Shown piece after piece: positions 52,118 to 60,916 of a stretch of 64,000 bases of DNA. The position numbers and the translations under genes are program-made. A model generated the notes under the pieces. That model was not told the origin of the DNA. It saw nothing but the letters and a program-made list of their open reading frames with translations, and did not search any database. Each line of letters starts with the position of its first letter. Positions within the stretch are counted from its first letter, which is position 1. The DNA is from Methanothermobacter tenebrarum (GTDB lineage: Archaea > Methanobacteriota > Methanobacteria > Methanobacteriales > DSM-23052), in assembly GCF_023167465.1 (NCBI RefSeq), contig NZ_AP025698.1:496001-560000 (forward strand), given 5' to 3'.

Positions 52118-53860
52118 TTGTCAGCGGCCGTTAAAAGGGTTGAGGATCTTCCAGATAAGATAGGAGTTTACATCCTAAAGGATACTAAAGGTAACATACT
52201 CTATATTGGGAAGTCAATATCCCTGAGGAAACGTGTTAGATCATATTTCCAGCCTACAGATAATCCAAAAATAAAAACAATGAGAAAACACATAGACCAT
52301 ATAGAGTATATCCTAACAGACACCGAAAAGGAGGCCCTGATACTCGAGAGCAACCTTATCAAAAAATATAAGCCACCATATAACATCCACCTTAAGGATG
52401 ATAAAAGATACCCTTACCTTAAAATTACCAATGAAGAATATCCAAGGATAACAATAACGAGAAGAATAACATCTGACGGAGCCTACCTTGGACCATTCAC
52501 CAACACATACGCCGCCAAGAAGATGATCAAATTCCTAAAATCCGTATTCAAGATCCGAGACTGTAAAAGAATGGACGGGCCATGCCTCAACAACCAGATA
52601 AACCTATGCCATAGCCCATGTACCGGTAATGTTTCAAAGGATGAATATATGCAGATGATCAGAAAAGTGGAACTCTTCTTCCAAGGACAATACAAGCACA
52701 TCCTAGAGGAATTAGAAGATGAAATGGAAAATGCAGCATCAAACCTAGAATTCGAAAAAGCCGCGACAATAAGAGACCAGATAATATCACTAGAAGATTT
52801 CATGGGAAAAGAACACACCAAATTCACCCGGGGGATAGACAAAGATATTATAACTTGTAGATTCAATAATAAAGCCATCATCATGATACTACACATCACA
52901 GATGGGAAAATTATAGGCAAAGACGATTTTACCATGGATAATATCAGCGAAGAAAAACCTGAGAGGATATTGTCAGCCTTCATCCAACAATACTATTCAA
53001 CACCACACCAAATACCAGAAGAAATAATCACAGAATATGATATAAACAAGAGAAGATTATTAGAAGAATGGTTATCCAACCTAAGAGGAGTTAAAGTTAA
53101 AATAAGAAAACCAAATGGGGGATCAGACCTAAAACTCTTAAAGGCTGCGGTTAAAAGCATCCAAGCACTTTCAAAGGAGAAAACAGAAACCCATAAGATC
53201 CTATCCGAACTGAAAAGACAACTTAAACTCCCAAACCACCCCAAGAGGATAGAAGGCTACGATATTTCAAATATTAGTGGGGAGGCCCCAGTAGGGTCCA
53301 TGGTAACATTCATAGATGGAAAACCTGCAAAGGGCCTTTACAGACGATACAAAATACATGCAAGCGGACCCGATGATTATGCCATGATCCGCGAAATCAT
53401 CAAAAAAAGATATTCAAAGGATGAGGCAAAAGCCGACCTTATAATAGTGGATGGTGGCCGAGGACAATTAAATTCAACCTTAAGAGTCCTTGAATCATTA
53501 AATGTTAAAATACCAATCATAGGGATCGCTAAAAAGGATGAAAAAATATACACACCCTATTCCGCGAATCCGATAAAACTACCCAAAGATTCGAAAATCC
53601 TACACCTCATACAACATGTCAGAGATGAAGCTCACAGGTTCGCCATCGAATACCATCGAAAACTCAGAAATAAAAAATTTAGAGCCTCTCAACTCGATAA
53701 AATAAAAGGGATAGGACCCAAGAGGAAGATAAGTCTGCTAAGGCACTTCAAGGGCGTGGAGGCTGTTAGAAGTGCTAGTATAGAAGAGCTAAGCCAAGTA
53801 GAGGGGATAAACAGGAAGCTGGCGGAGAAGATCCACAAACACTTCCACAAACCCCACTAG
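52118..53860 (+). CDS. uvrC: Excinuclease ABC subunit C
   Basis: Dual-incision nuclease of the UvrABC system. The 580-residue protein has the N-terminal GIY-YIG domain (IGVYILKDTKGNILYIGKSISLRKRVRSYF), a cysteine-rich DCKRMDGPCLNNQINLCHSPC segment, the UVR motif ENAASNLEFEKAATIRDQI, an RNase H-like C-terminal nuclease (RIEGYDISNISGEAPVGSMV, DLIIVDGGRGQLN), and tandem helix-hairpin-helix motifs (IKGIGPKRKISLLRHF, QVEGINRKLAEKIHKHFH). TTG start after GAGGGG. Confidence 0.96.
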   Translation: MSAAVKRVEDLPDKIGVYILKDTKGNILYIGKSISLRKRVRSYFQPTDNPKIKTMRKHIDHIEYILTDTEKEALILESNLIKKYKPPYNIHLKDDKRYPYLKITNEEYPRITITRRITSDGAYLGPFTNTYAAKKMIKFLKSVFKIRDCKRMDGPCLNNQINLCHSPCTGNVSKDEYMQMIRKVELFFQGQYKHILEELEDEMENAASNLEFEKAATIRDQIISLEDFMGKEHTKFTRGIDKDIITCRFNNKAIIMILHITDGKIIGKDDFTMDNISEEKPERILSAFIQQYYSTPHQIPEEIITEYDINKRRLLEEWLSNLRGVKVKIRKPNGGSDLKLLKAAVKSIQALSKEKTETHKILSELKRQLKLPNHPKRIEGYDISNISGEAPVGSMVTFIDGKPAKGLYRRYKIHASGPDDYAMIREIIKKRYSKDEAKADLIIVDGGRGQLNSTLRVLESLNVKIPIIGIAKKDEKIYTPYSANPIKLPKDSKILHLIQHVRDEAHRFAIEYHRKLRNKKFRASQLDKIKGIGPKRKISLLRHFKGVEAVRSASIEELSQVEGINRKLAEKIHKHFHKPH

Positions 53861-53871
53861 GGGGGAGATAA

Positions 53872-55005
53872 TTGAAATCAATGATAGCAGTGAAAAAATG
53901 CACATCATATAATCCCCCAAAAGTTCAATGGGCCGTCAAAGAATGTATCAACAATATAAACGGATTTAAAGACCTAGAAAAAGGCGACCAAGTACTCCTC
54001 AAACCAAACCTCCTAATGAGCGCATCACCAGATAAGGGGATAACAACACATCCAACAATTGTAGAAGCCACAGCAAGGATACTAATCGAAAAAAACGTTG
54101 AAGTCATGATAGGGGACAGTCCAGGAAGCCCCTACACCAACCTAAAGAACCTATGGGAAAAAACTGGGATGAAAACCATAAGCAAAAAACTGGGAATCAA
54201 ACTACTAAACTTTGAATCAACAGGATCATACATCAAAAAGTTCAAATCAGAAGAATATCCCATAGCAAAGCCCATACTCGAATGCGATTTCATCGTGAAC
54301 CTCCCAAAGATAAAAACCCACAACCTAACAATATTAACATGCGCCATAAAAAACATGTACGGAGCCATCCCAGGAGCCAGAAAAACAGACTACCATAGAA
54401 GATACCCAAGCCCATCAGAATTCAGCGAAAGAATAGTTGACATATATGAACTCACACAACCAAACCTGACAATAGTAGATGGTATAATTGGAATGGAAGG
54501 CAACGGCCCCACCGGGGGCAATCCAAGAAAACTCGGAATCATACTAGCATCAGAAGATACAGTAGCATTAGATCTCTACATCCCCCAAATCCTTGGAATG
54601 GACCCCTATATGATCCCATCCAATAGGATCGCGATAGAAAGGGGTCTTGGCAAAGGATTAGCTAACATCCAAATTGTAGGAGACGAACCACCACTAATAG
54701 AAGATTTCAAATGGCCCTCCAATATTTATCACGCACTCGAATTTTTACCTTCAAGCCTGGCCAAGACACTTCTGAGGTTCTGGTGGTCGAGGCCAGCCAT
54801 CGATGATAGGCATTGCAAAAATTGTGGAGTATGTGTAGAGGCATGCCCCACCGGCGCCCTTAAAAATGGCATCTCATCCCCAGTATTTAATTATGAAAAG
54901 TGTGTAAATTGCCTATGCTGCATGGAACTCTGCCCCCATCATGCATTTTACCATGAGAAAAGTTTCCTTTACAAGTTGACTTCACGCTTATCCAACAAAG
55001 GATAA
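53872..55005 (+). CDS. DUF362 domain protein with C-terminal 2x[4Fe-4S] ferredoxin
   Basis: A 377-residue protein. Residues 1-300 form the DUF362 domain (QVLLKPNLL, TTHPTIVEATARIL, VNLPKIKTHNLTILTCAIKNMYGAIPG, VDGIIGMEGNGPTGGNPR). The C-terminus has two ferredoxin motifs, CKNCGVCVEACPTGA and CVNCLCCMELCPHHA. It is probably an iron-sulfur redox protein of unknown partner. The TTG at 53872 is preferred by its distance from GGGGGAGAT; an in-frame ATG at 53881 is the alternative. It lies 11 bp after uvrC. Confidence 0.85.
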   Translation: MKSMIAVKKCTSYNPPKVQWAVKECINNINGFKDLEKGDQVLLKPNLLMSASPDKGITTHPTIVEATARILIEKNVEVMIGDSPGSPYTNLKNLWEKTGMKTISKKLGIKLLNFESTGSYIKKFKSEEYPIAKPILECDFIVNLPKIKTHNLTILTCAIKNMYGAIPGARKTDYHRRYPSPSEFSERIVDIYELTQPNLTIVDGIIGMEGNGPTGGNPRKLGIILASEDTVALDLYIPQILGMDPYMIPSNRIAIERGLGKGLANIQIVGDEPPLIEDFKWPSNIYHALEFLPSSLAKTLLRFWWSRPAIDDRHCKNCGVCVEACPTGALKNGISSPVFNYEKCVNCLCCMELCPHHAFYHEKSFLYKLTSRLSNKG

Positions 55006-55027
55006 AAAAATAGGGGGTTTGATCATA

Positions 55028-55438
55028 TTGGAAGTGTTTTCAGATGAAATAAACATAAAAACTTCAAAGAGGATGGAGCTCGTGAACATAACCCAGAAGG
55101 TGAGAGATATTGTGAAATCTTCAAATATCAGCGACGGCATCGTGAATGTATTCACAAGACACACAACTTCAGCCATTTTCATAAACGAGAACGAATCAAG
55201 ACTCCTCGGAGACTTTGAGAAGGTTATTGAGAGATTGATCCCTATGGGCGGATCATATGGGCATAATGCCATTGACAATAATGCAGATTCCCATTTAAGG
55301 GCGATGATAGTAGGTGGAAGTCAGAGCATACCACTCATCAGCGGTTCACTAGATCTTGGAACATGGCAGAGCATATTCTTTGTTGAATTTGATGGACCAA
55401 GAAGGCGCAGAGTCAGGGTCACGGTAATCGGCAGATAA
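55028..55438 (+). CDS. YjbQ / UPF0047 family protein
   Basis: About 137 residues: INIKTSKRMELVNITQKVRDIV, GIVNVFTRHTTSAIFINENES, YGHNAIDNNADSHLRAMIVGGSQSIPLISGSLDLGTWQSIFFVEFDGPRRRRV. This is the complete YjbQ fold with its conserved histidines. Relatives can replace thiamine phosphate synthase in complementation tests, but the natural role is unclear. Either TTG at 55019 or TTG at 55028 could be the start; the second is better spaced from the G run. Confidence 0.88.
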   Translation: MEVFSDEINIKTSKRMELVNITQKVRDIVKSSNISDGIVNVFTRHTTSAIFINENESRLLGDFEKVIERLIPMGGSYGHNAIDNNADSHLRAMIVGGSQSIPLISGSLDLGTWQSIFFVEFDGPRRRRVRVTVIGR

Positions 55439-55449
55439 CCCCAAAGATC

Positions 55450-57093
55450 TTATCTGGCTGGGAAGGTTATCTCAAAGGCGACAACAGGATACTCTAATCT
55501 GAAGTTGGTTATAACCTCAGGGTGTAATTCCCCGAAAAATCCTGTTAACCCATTATCCTTTAATTTTGCGCATCTGCCTTTTATAAAAGATGGATGATCC
55601 AAGGCTTCTATTCGGAATTTGTATCCAAGATTTTCTATTATAGCCGCTACTGTGGATTTTATCTCCGTGAAATTGGCATTTGAATGTATTATAGCACCTG
55701 CAAGCTTCTTAACGAGGCGGGTGTTCGTCTCCTGGCTCCTGTCAAGGTATACTACCTCACCCACCTCAAATATCTTCTGCGGCATGTCCTCGTGCCTGTT
55801 AGCCTCAAGGAATTCTAACAAGCCATTAAGTAGGCTTTTTCGTATCATTGTCCTGTCAGTGGATATTGGCTGGGCCACCTGTACTCTTTCATCTTCTTCG
55901 AGTCTCATTTTCCTGTAATGACTTTCTTCATTGGTTAACATTAAACTCATTATCTCTTGGAAGCCAAGGCCTATCATAATCTCCCTTATAAGGTTGTCAA
56001 TGACATGCCATGGATCCTCTTCTCCTATGGTCGGGATTGCCGGGATCTCAGGTTCAATATTATTGAAACAGTATTGTATCGCAACGTTTTCGATGATGTC
56101 GACTTCATGGAGTATATCAATTCTATAGGCTGGGATTTTAACCTCGATTTCATCATCAGATATGACTTCCGCGTCCATCCTAGCCTTCCCTAGGAGATCT
56201 ACAATGGTTCTTGGTTCGAGTTTTATTCCTATTATCCTTGTAACATTTGAAACCTTCAATTTTTTTGTTTTGGCTGTTAGATCCGGTGTTTCGAGTTCTT
56301 TTTCTGGGCGGATTATCTTGAGGCTTTCTATTTTACCATTGGATTCTGCGAAGGACGTGCAGATTATATTCAATGTTTGCATGACAGCGCGCTCATCAGT
56401 CCCCGTGACGTCTATGAGGATATTCCTAGTCTCATCTGTGAGTTTTGTAAGTTCTCCGTTAATTATAGGCGGCATTGAAAGAACGTTCCCGTCCTTGTCA
56501 ACGATGAGGGGATAACGATCAAATCTTTCCAAAAGGTGGGCGTATTCCACGCCTTTTGGATGTTCTCTGAGTATTTGTGCAGGTGTCATTTCATGGTCAC
56601 AGTCAAGTGGGGTGAACCTTACCTCATCTGGTTTAACGGCCTTGTAAGTGAATGGAGCTTTCACCACATCAAGGTTATGTATGCCAATGGCCACTTTCTT
56701 CCGGTCTCTCCCTATAACCCAATGTAGATCCTCTTGGAACTCCATAACCTGCTTTAACTTTTTATCATTAAAATTAACATTTTTAACAACACCCATCCCA
56801 ATATGGGGTCTTATCTCTGTCACGCTCTTGTCCACATAGACTCTCATCCCAGAGTTCTTAACCTTGTAGGATGCCAAGCCCTTCTCAAGGCCTATGAAAC
56901 CTTTAAGGCTCCTTGCAACACCTTCCACTGAAAGCAGATCTGGCCTGTTAGGGAAAAATTCCACCTTTACACTTTTCTCATCAAATTCTTCAATGTCGCT
57001 ACCCATCATAGGGAGAATCTTAATAAGCTTGTCCCTGCTTATATCCACTCCTAGTTCTTTCAAGTCCTCATATTCAACTGTTATAACTGGCAT
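55450..57093 (-). CDS. pheT: Phenylalanyl-tRNA synthetase beta subunit
   Basis: Large subunit of the tetrameric PheRS; alpha is not in this window. The 547-residue archaeal/eukaryotic-type protein has an N-terminal MPVITVEYEDLKELGV, VEFFPNRPDLLSVEGVARSL (B3/4 editing domain follows), PPIINGELTKLTDETRNILIDVTGTD, B5 domain IPAYRIDILHEVDIIENVAIQYCFNNI, and the core GLGFQEIMSLMLTNEE. The open frame extends to 57261, but the ATG at 57093 is where conservation begins and it follows GGTG. A minus-strand TATA-like TTTTTATATTTTATG lies about 50 bp upstream. Confidence 0.95.
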   Translation of the reverse strand: MPVITVEYEDLKELGVDISRDKLIKILPMMGSDIEEFDEKSVKVEFFPNRPDLLSVEGVARSLKGFIGLEKGLASYKVKNSGMRVYVDKSVTEIRPHIGMGVVKNVNFNDKKLKQVMEFQEDLHWVIGRDRKKVAIGIHNLDVVKAPFTYKAVKPDEVRFTPLDCDHEMTPAQILREHPKGVEYAHLLERFDRYPLIVDKDGNVLSMPPIINGELTKLTDETRNILIDVTGTDERAVMQTLNIICTSFAESNGKIESLKIIRPEKELETPDLTAKTKKLKVSNVTRIIGIKLEPRTIVDLLGKARMDAEVISDDEIEVKIPAYRIDILHEVDIIENVAIQYCFNNIEPEIPAIPTIGEEDPWHVIDNLIREIMIGLGFQEIMSLMLTNEESHYRKMRLEEDERVQVAQPISTDRTMIRKSLLNGLLEFLEANRHEDMPQKIFEVGEVVYLDRSQETNTRLVKKLAGAIIHSNANFTEIKSTVAAIIENLGYKFRIEALDHPSFIKGRCAKLKDNGLTGFFGELHPEVITNFRLEYPVVAFEITFPAR

Positions 57094-57327
57094 TATAGAA
57101 CACCATGAAATTTCTATGAACCTAATATAGTAACATAAAATATAAAAATTACTCAACAGACCACCCATCCTTGGATCATAGTGGGAAAAATTTAGAATGT
57201 CTATCTCCTCCAGGGCTTGTAAAACCTGCCCTTTTAAAGGGGATACGATAAGGAAAAACATGTTAAGTTTACCTTCCGTTGCTACCGAATCCCCCTTTCG
57301 AAGATGAGAGGGAACTGGGAGCGTCTA
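57094..57327. other. pheT upstream region
   Basis: The first 70 bp hold the pheT promoter and leader. The remaining 160 bp are non-coding with scattered short inverted repeats (CCCTTTTAAAGGGG at about 57231-57244). No gene or known RNA recognised. Confidence 0.4.
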
Positions 57328-57512
57328 GGGGGATGGTTGGAAACTTTTATAAAACAAGAAGCCCCCATACATAACCAGAGGGTACTTCACCGGATAACCG
57401 AATATTGGGGGGGTCCAAGAGACCCCCCAAACTGGCGGGGGGTTGAAATCTTATAACTCCGCCTAAATGCCGGGAAAACCCCCAGATTGCTTCATGTGGA
57501 TGGTGAAAATTG
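57328..57512 (+). promoter_or_regulatory. Promoter motif (copy 2 of 2) and structured leader of the ATP-cone gene
   Basis: GGGGGATGGTT then GAAA and a TTTTATAA box at 57328-57352 match the 10.74-kb motif at 23 of 25 positions. A start near 57375 would give a leader of about 140 nt. It contains a strong hairpin TTGGGGGGGTC/GACCCCCCAA (about 57404-57430), a second stem GGCGG/CCGCC around a TTGAAATCTTATAA loop, and CCGGGAAAACCCCC. GGTGA precedes the start codon. The arrangement suggests a regulatory leader, of no class I recognise. Confidence 0.5.
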
Positions 57513-57785
57513 ATGAGAGTTATAAAGAGAAGAGGGAGACTGGAGCCATATAAGCCTTCAAAGATCAGAGCAGCTCTTGAAAAGGCCACCATTGATGCAG
57601 GTTATAGTCTTGAGGAGAAAAAGGAGATAATAGACAAGATATATGAGAGTGTAACCAAGAAATTGGAGGGTAAAGAGGAGATAAAGACAGATACTATAAG
57701 AATGTGTCTTCTCACGGAACTTGATAAATGTGAACCATACATTGCAAGGTCTTGGAGGAGATTTGAGAAGAAATACAAATCATAG
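57513..57785 (+). CDS. Stand-alone ATP-cone domain protein
   Basis: A 90-residue protein consisting only of an ATP-cone: VIKRRGRLEPYKPSKIRAALEKATIDAG, then EIIDKIYESVTKKLEGKEEIKTDTIRMCLLTEL and the terminal RSWRRFEKKYKS. ATP-cones sense dATP/ATP in ribonucleotide reductases and in the repressor NrdR; here no reductase or zinc finger is fused. It might regulate reductase activity or expression in trans. ATG at 57513 follows GGTGA five bases earlier. Confidence 0.82.
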   Translation: MRVIKRRGRLEPYKPSKIRAALEKATIDAGYSLEEKKEIIDKIYESVTKKLEGKEEIKTDTIRMCLLTELDKCEPYIARSWRRFEKKYKS

Positions 57786-58190
57786 ACCCCCATTCAATGC
57801 TGTTTTCACGAATTCATGGTCTTGTACCATTTTTTCTTTGTAGCCTAATCTTCCCACCTTTTTACCATTCCTCTTCAACCTAGAAAGGATTCTGATATTA
57901 CTCCAGAGTCAACGGTTTACCATTTGCAAGACTTTCCTGTAGACTTTTTTAAGTTCAGGGTTCTCCCCATTCTTTACCTTGATTATCAGTTTTTGCGTAT
58001 CATAAGGTTAGTTCTCGGTCTTCTGTTTTTGCATTGTTCTTGGGGTGGGCGGTTGTAGAGCCACCTGCAAAGGTCGAGATCCTGGAGTAGTTTAGCTTCA
58101 ATGGTTTTAGACGGGTAAAGACGAAACTTGTAGCCGAGCACTTCCTCGCTCCCTCCACACATAAATATAGTGATACTGGAGAGCATATCG
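57786..58190 (-). pseudogene. Decayed TnpB (IS200/IS605 OrfB) N-terminal fragment
   Basis: On the minus strand, 58140-58030 reads GYKFRLYPSKTIEAKLLQD, then LDLCRWLYNR, the standard TnpB N-terminus. In the next frame, 57990-57800 reads ELKKVYRKVLQMVNR, a stop, then LWSNIRILSRLKRNGKKVG and RLGYKEK. Together they cover about the first 130 residues, with at least one frameshift and one stop. The RuvC nuclease core is absent. It is one of several tnpB remnants in the window. Confidence 0.75.
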
Positions 58191-58434
58191 CATGCAACCC
58201 ATGTATCACTATAAATGTTTTTTTGGCTTTCATCCCCTGGGGGTTCCCGCCGAGAAAGTTAAAGTTATCAACGGGAAGGCCCCCTCGGGGGAGGAAAATA
58301 TAAACTATAGGGGGGAATGTTACAAGTATACGGGGGCTGGGACAGTCCTCCAAGCTATGAGAAAACCCCCTCTACAGAGTATCAGGAGATCCTCATCATT
58401 GAAACAGGAAACCCCCCAAGAGGCTGTAGTTTAC
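58191..58434 (+). other. Non-coding or decayed stretch beside the TnpB remnant
   Basis: A plus-strand frame ends in LQSIRRSSSLKQETPQEA, which faintly resembles the tails of Methanobacteriales TnpB proteins, but the start has no ribosome binding site. The sequence carries several CCCCC/GGGGG runs able to form hairpins (CATCCCCTGGGGG at about 58229; GGCCCCCTCGGGGG at about 58279). Possibly an insertion-sequence end. Confidence 0.3.
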
Positions 58435-59457
58435 TCAGAACTGTTCGTAGGTTACTTTGAATCTGTTTTCATCCTCTTTTCCGATTTCCTTTATTATATG
58501 GAATAATATATTTTCTTCCTGTTTTGTCATGACGTTAAAGCCATAATATTTTGACCTATATGTAGTATTTTTCCTTTTGATCAGATTGGCATGTTTTTTT
58601 AGGCGTTCCATGACGAGCTTCCTTGATAATCTTTTAACCTTTTTTATCCGGGCTTCTATTATACTCTTAAATTTGGTGTTAATCTCATATCCTATTGAAT
58701 TGCGGGCTGTGCACATTGCAGCTATCATAGTTGTCCCAGTACCCAAAAAGGGATCCAGGACGGTGTCTCCCTGGATCGAATACATGTTTATCAGCCTATA
58801 TGCTAGTCTTAGAGGATATGCTCCAGTTTTCCTTTTTATATTCTCTAATCTTTGGGGTGTCCCCTTTAAATCAGTCCATATATCAGAGAACCATTCGTTT
58901 CTCTCTTCCCAGAAGTATGCGCTTTTCCTCCTTCTATCATGTTCTTCCTTTGTTTTGAATTGGCGGGGGCCATTCTTTCGGAATATTAATATGTATTCAT
59001 GTTCGTGTGTGACATAAGCGTTTGGTGGTAGCATCCCGGAGCCCATGAACTTTGTCGGCTTGTTTGTCTCTTTCCTCCAGATAATAAATGGTAAAATATT
59101 GTAACCCTTCTCTTCGAAATATTTTATTATACGGGAATGGTTTGCGTAAACTTGGAAGGAATCTCCTATTTTCCGCGTGGCGTCTCCTATGTTGATGCAG
59201 ACAATCCCACCAGGGCTTGTTACCCTATCTATTTCATCCCAGACTCTATCTAATTCTTCGTGCATGAGATTATATGCTCTCATACCATCCCCGTCTTCGA
59301 GGGCTTCGCCTATCCGAGGATTAAATGATGAGAATAGGCTATCCCACATTTCTATCATTGGATATGGTGGTGACGTAAGTATGAGGTTCACAGTCCCTGC
59401 GGGGATTTCATCCATATCCTTCGAATTTTTAAAAATTATCCTATGGGAGGTTTTCAT
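58435..59457 (-). CDS. DNA methyltransferase, N4-cytosine/N6-adenine type (orphan)
   Basis: A 340-residue beta-class type II methyltransferase. The catalytic motif IV TSPPYPM comes first and the SAM motif I DPFLGTGTTMIAAMCTARNSIGYE is near residue 240, an order typical of this class; TSPPY favours N4-cytosine. No restriction endonuclease gene is adjacent: the neighbours are a DASS transporter and decayed tnpB. It may be an orphan protective or regulatory methylase, or the survivor of a lost restriction system. The recognition site cannot be read from sequence. Confidence 0.88.
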   Translation of the reverse strand: MKTSHRIIFKNSKDMDEIPAGTVNLILTSPPYPMIEMWDSLFSSFNPRIGEALEDGDGMRAYNLMHEELDRVWDEIDRVTSPGGIVCINIGDATRKIGDSFQVYANHSRIIKYFEEKGYNILPFIIWRKETNKPTKFMGSGMLPPNAYVTHEHEYILIFRKNGPRQFKTKEEHDRRRKSAYFWEERNEWFSDIWTDLKGTPQRLENIKRKTGAYPLRLAYRLINMYSIQGDTVLDPFLGTGTTMIAAMCTARNSIGYEINTKFKSIIEARIKKVKRLSRKLVMERLKKHANLIKRKNTTYRSKYYGFNVMTKQEENILFHIIKEIGKEDENRFKVTYEQF

Positions 59458-59542
59458 CCCCTATTCTCCAAGGAATCCTATCATAGGATTGTTATGGAAA
59501 CCTTTATATATAAAAAAGGATAGCATTTAAAAGTTGGTGTCC

Positions 59543-60916
59543 ATGGTGGCGGATAAAAAGAACCATCTTTATCTTTTGATAAGTATATTATTGGCATTAA
59601 CAGTCTATCTCATCCCATTACCTGGCATTGGATATTCTGGCCATGCAGCTTTGTCATTACTAGTTTTCGCCATCCTCATGTGGGTTAGTGAGGTTGTACC
59701 ATTAGCTGTAACTTCCATGATCATACTATTTATACAGCCACTAATGGGTATCCAAAGCTTTGAAGATGCGGTTATAGGATTCGCAAATCCCATAATATTT
59801 CTCATAATAGGCGGGTTTATAATGGCGGATGCGATAAGAGAGAGCGGACTCGCACTCAGATTAACCTACACGCTCCTCTCAAAGCTTGGAATTTCCCCTA
59901 AACGGACGTTATTTGTAAGCATATTCTCAACCGGCCTATTATCGGCTTGGATCGAGAATGTTGTGGCATTTGCAATGCTGCTCCCAGTTATAAAAGAGAT
60001 AACAGAGTTAATGGGCTGTGAAAATGCCAAGGATGGTGAAAGCAACTTCGCCAAGAGCATGGTCCTCGGAGCATCATTCGGTTCCTTGGCGGGTGGACTT
60101 GCAACAGAAATAGGAACAGCCCCCAACCTTATGGCAGCAGCCTACACAAAGATACCATTCTTGAATTGGATGATATTTGGCTTTCCACTCTCAATAATAC
60201 TCATGTTAATAATCTGGAAGATTCTATTGCGAATCTTCCCACCTGAAGTCCATAGCGCCAAGAACAAGACCATAGACGATAAACTCGACCTACTCGGACC
60301 AATGAAACGTGATGAAAAGATAACACTCCTAATATTATCCTTTGCAATAGTACTTTGGGTTACAGCTGGTTGGACCGGCATAGATAGTTACTCCGTGGCG
60401 CTGATAGCTGGTGTGCTCTTCATCTTCACGGGTGTGATAAAATGGAGAGAAGCGCAGAAGAACATCGACTGGGGGCTTATAATATTCTTTGGCGGTGCTC
60501 TTTCACTCGGCTCCGCCCTTTTAAATACTGGAGCCGCTAAGTGGCTTATAAAGGATATAATAGTGGCCTTAGGATCCCCATCCCCACTACTCATAACACT
60601 TGTCCTCATGGTCTTGGCCGTTACCATAACACAGGTCATGTCTAATATAGCCTTGTCAGCTATACTCGTGCCCTTATCCGTTACACTCGCCCATACGCAA
60701 CATTTACCTGTTGGCATTTATGCTGTACCCGTTGCAATAGCATGTTCACTCTCCTTCATGTTACCCACAGCAGATCCTACAGTGGCCATGGCCCATGGAA
60801 CCGGTTTTGTAAAACTAAGAGATATTCCCAAGAGTGGAATTCCACTTATTATCCTGGGGATAATCGTGACGATAATCGTGCTTTTCACTATAGCAAGACC
60901 CTTTCTAGGGGTCTGA
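59543..60916 (+). CDS. DASS/SLC13-family anion transporter
   Basis: A 457-residue transporter with about 11 membrane helices, of the divalent anion:sodium symporter family. Visible are HAALSLLVFAILMWVSEVVP, the first substrate loop GLATEIGTAPNLMAAAY, and the second MLPTADPTVAMAHGTGFVKL. Substrates in the family include dicarboxylates, sulfate and phosphate. ATG at 59543 follows GGTG; a TATA-like TTTATATATAAAA (about 59501-59514) is upstream. The 3' end overlaps cbiP by 12 bp, convergently. Confidence 0.88.
   Translation: MVADKKNHLYLLISILLALTVYLIPLPGIGYSGHAALSLLVFAILMWVSEVVPLAVTSMIILFIQPLMGIQSFEDAVIGFANPIIFLIIGGFIMADAIRESGLALRLTYTLLSKLGISPKRTLFVSIFSTGLLSAWIENVVAFAMLLPVIKEITELMGCENAKDGESNFAKSMVLGASFGSLAGGLATEIGTAPNLMAAAYTKIPFLNWMIFGFPLSIILMLIIWKILLRIFPPEVHSAKNKTIDDKLDLLGPMKRDEKITLLILSFAIVLWVTAGWTGIDSYSVALIAGVLFIFTGVIKWREAQKNIDWGLIIFFGGALSLGSALLNTGAAKWLIKDIIVALGSPSPLLITLVLMVLAVTITQVMSNIALSAILVPLSVTLAHTQHLPVGIYAVPVAIACSLSFMLPTADPTVAMAHGTGFVKLRDIPKSGIPLIILGIIVTIIVLFTIARPFLGV

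Noticed and set aside
57347..57592. 81-residue minus-strand ORF over the ATP-cone leader
   Set aside because: No ribosome binding site, overlaps the ATP-cone gene antisense and the hairpin region; low-complexity product.
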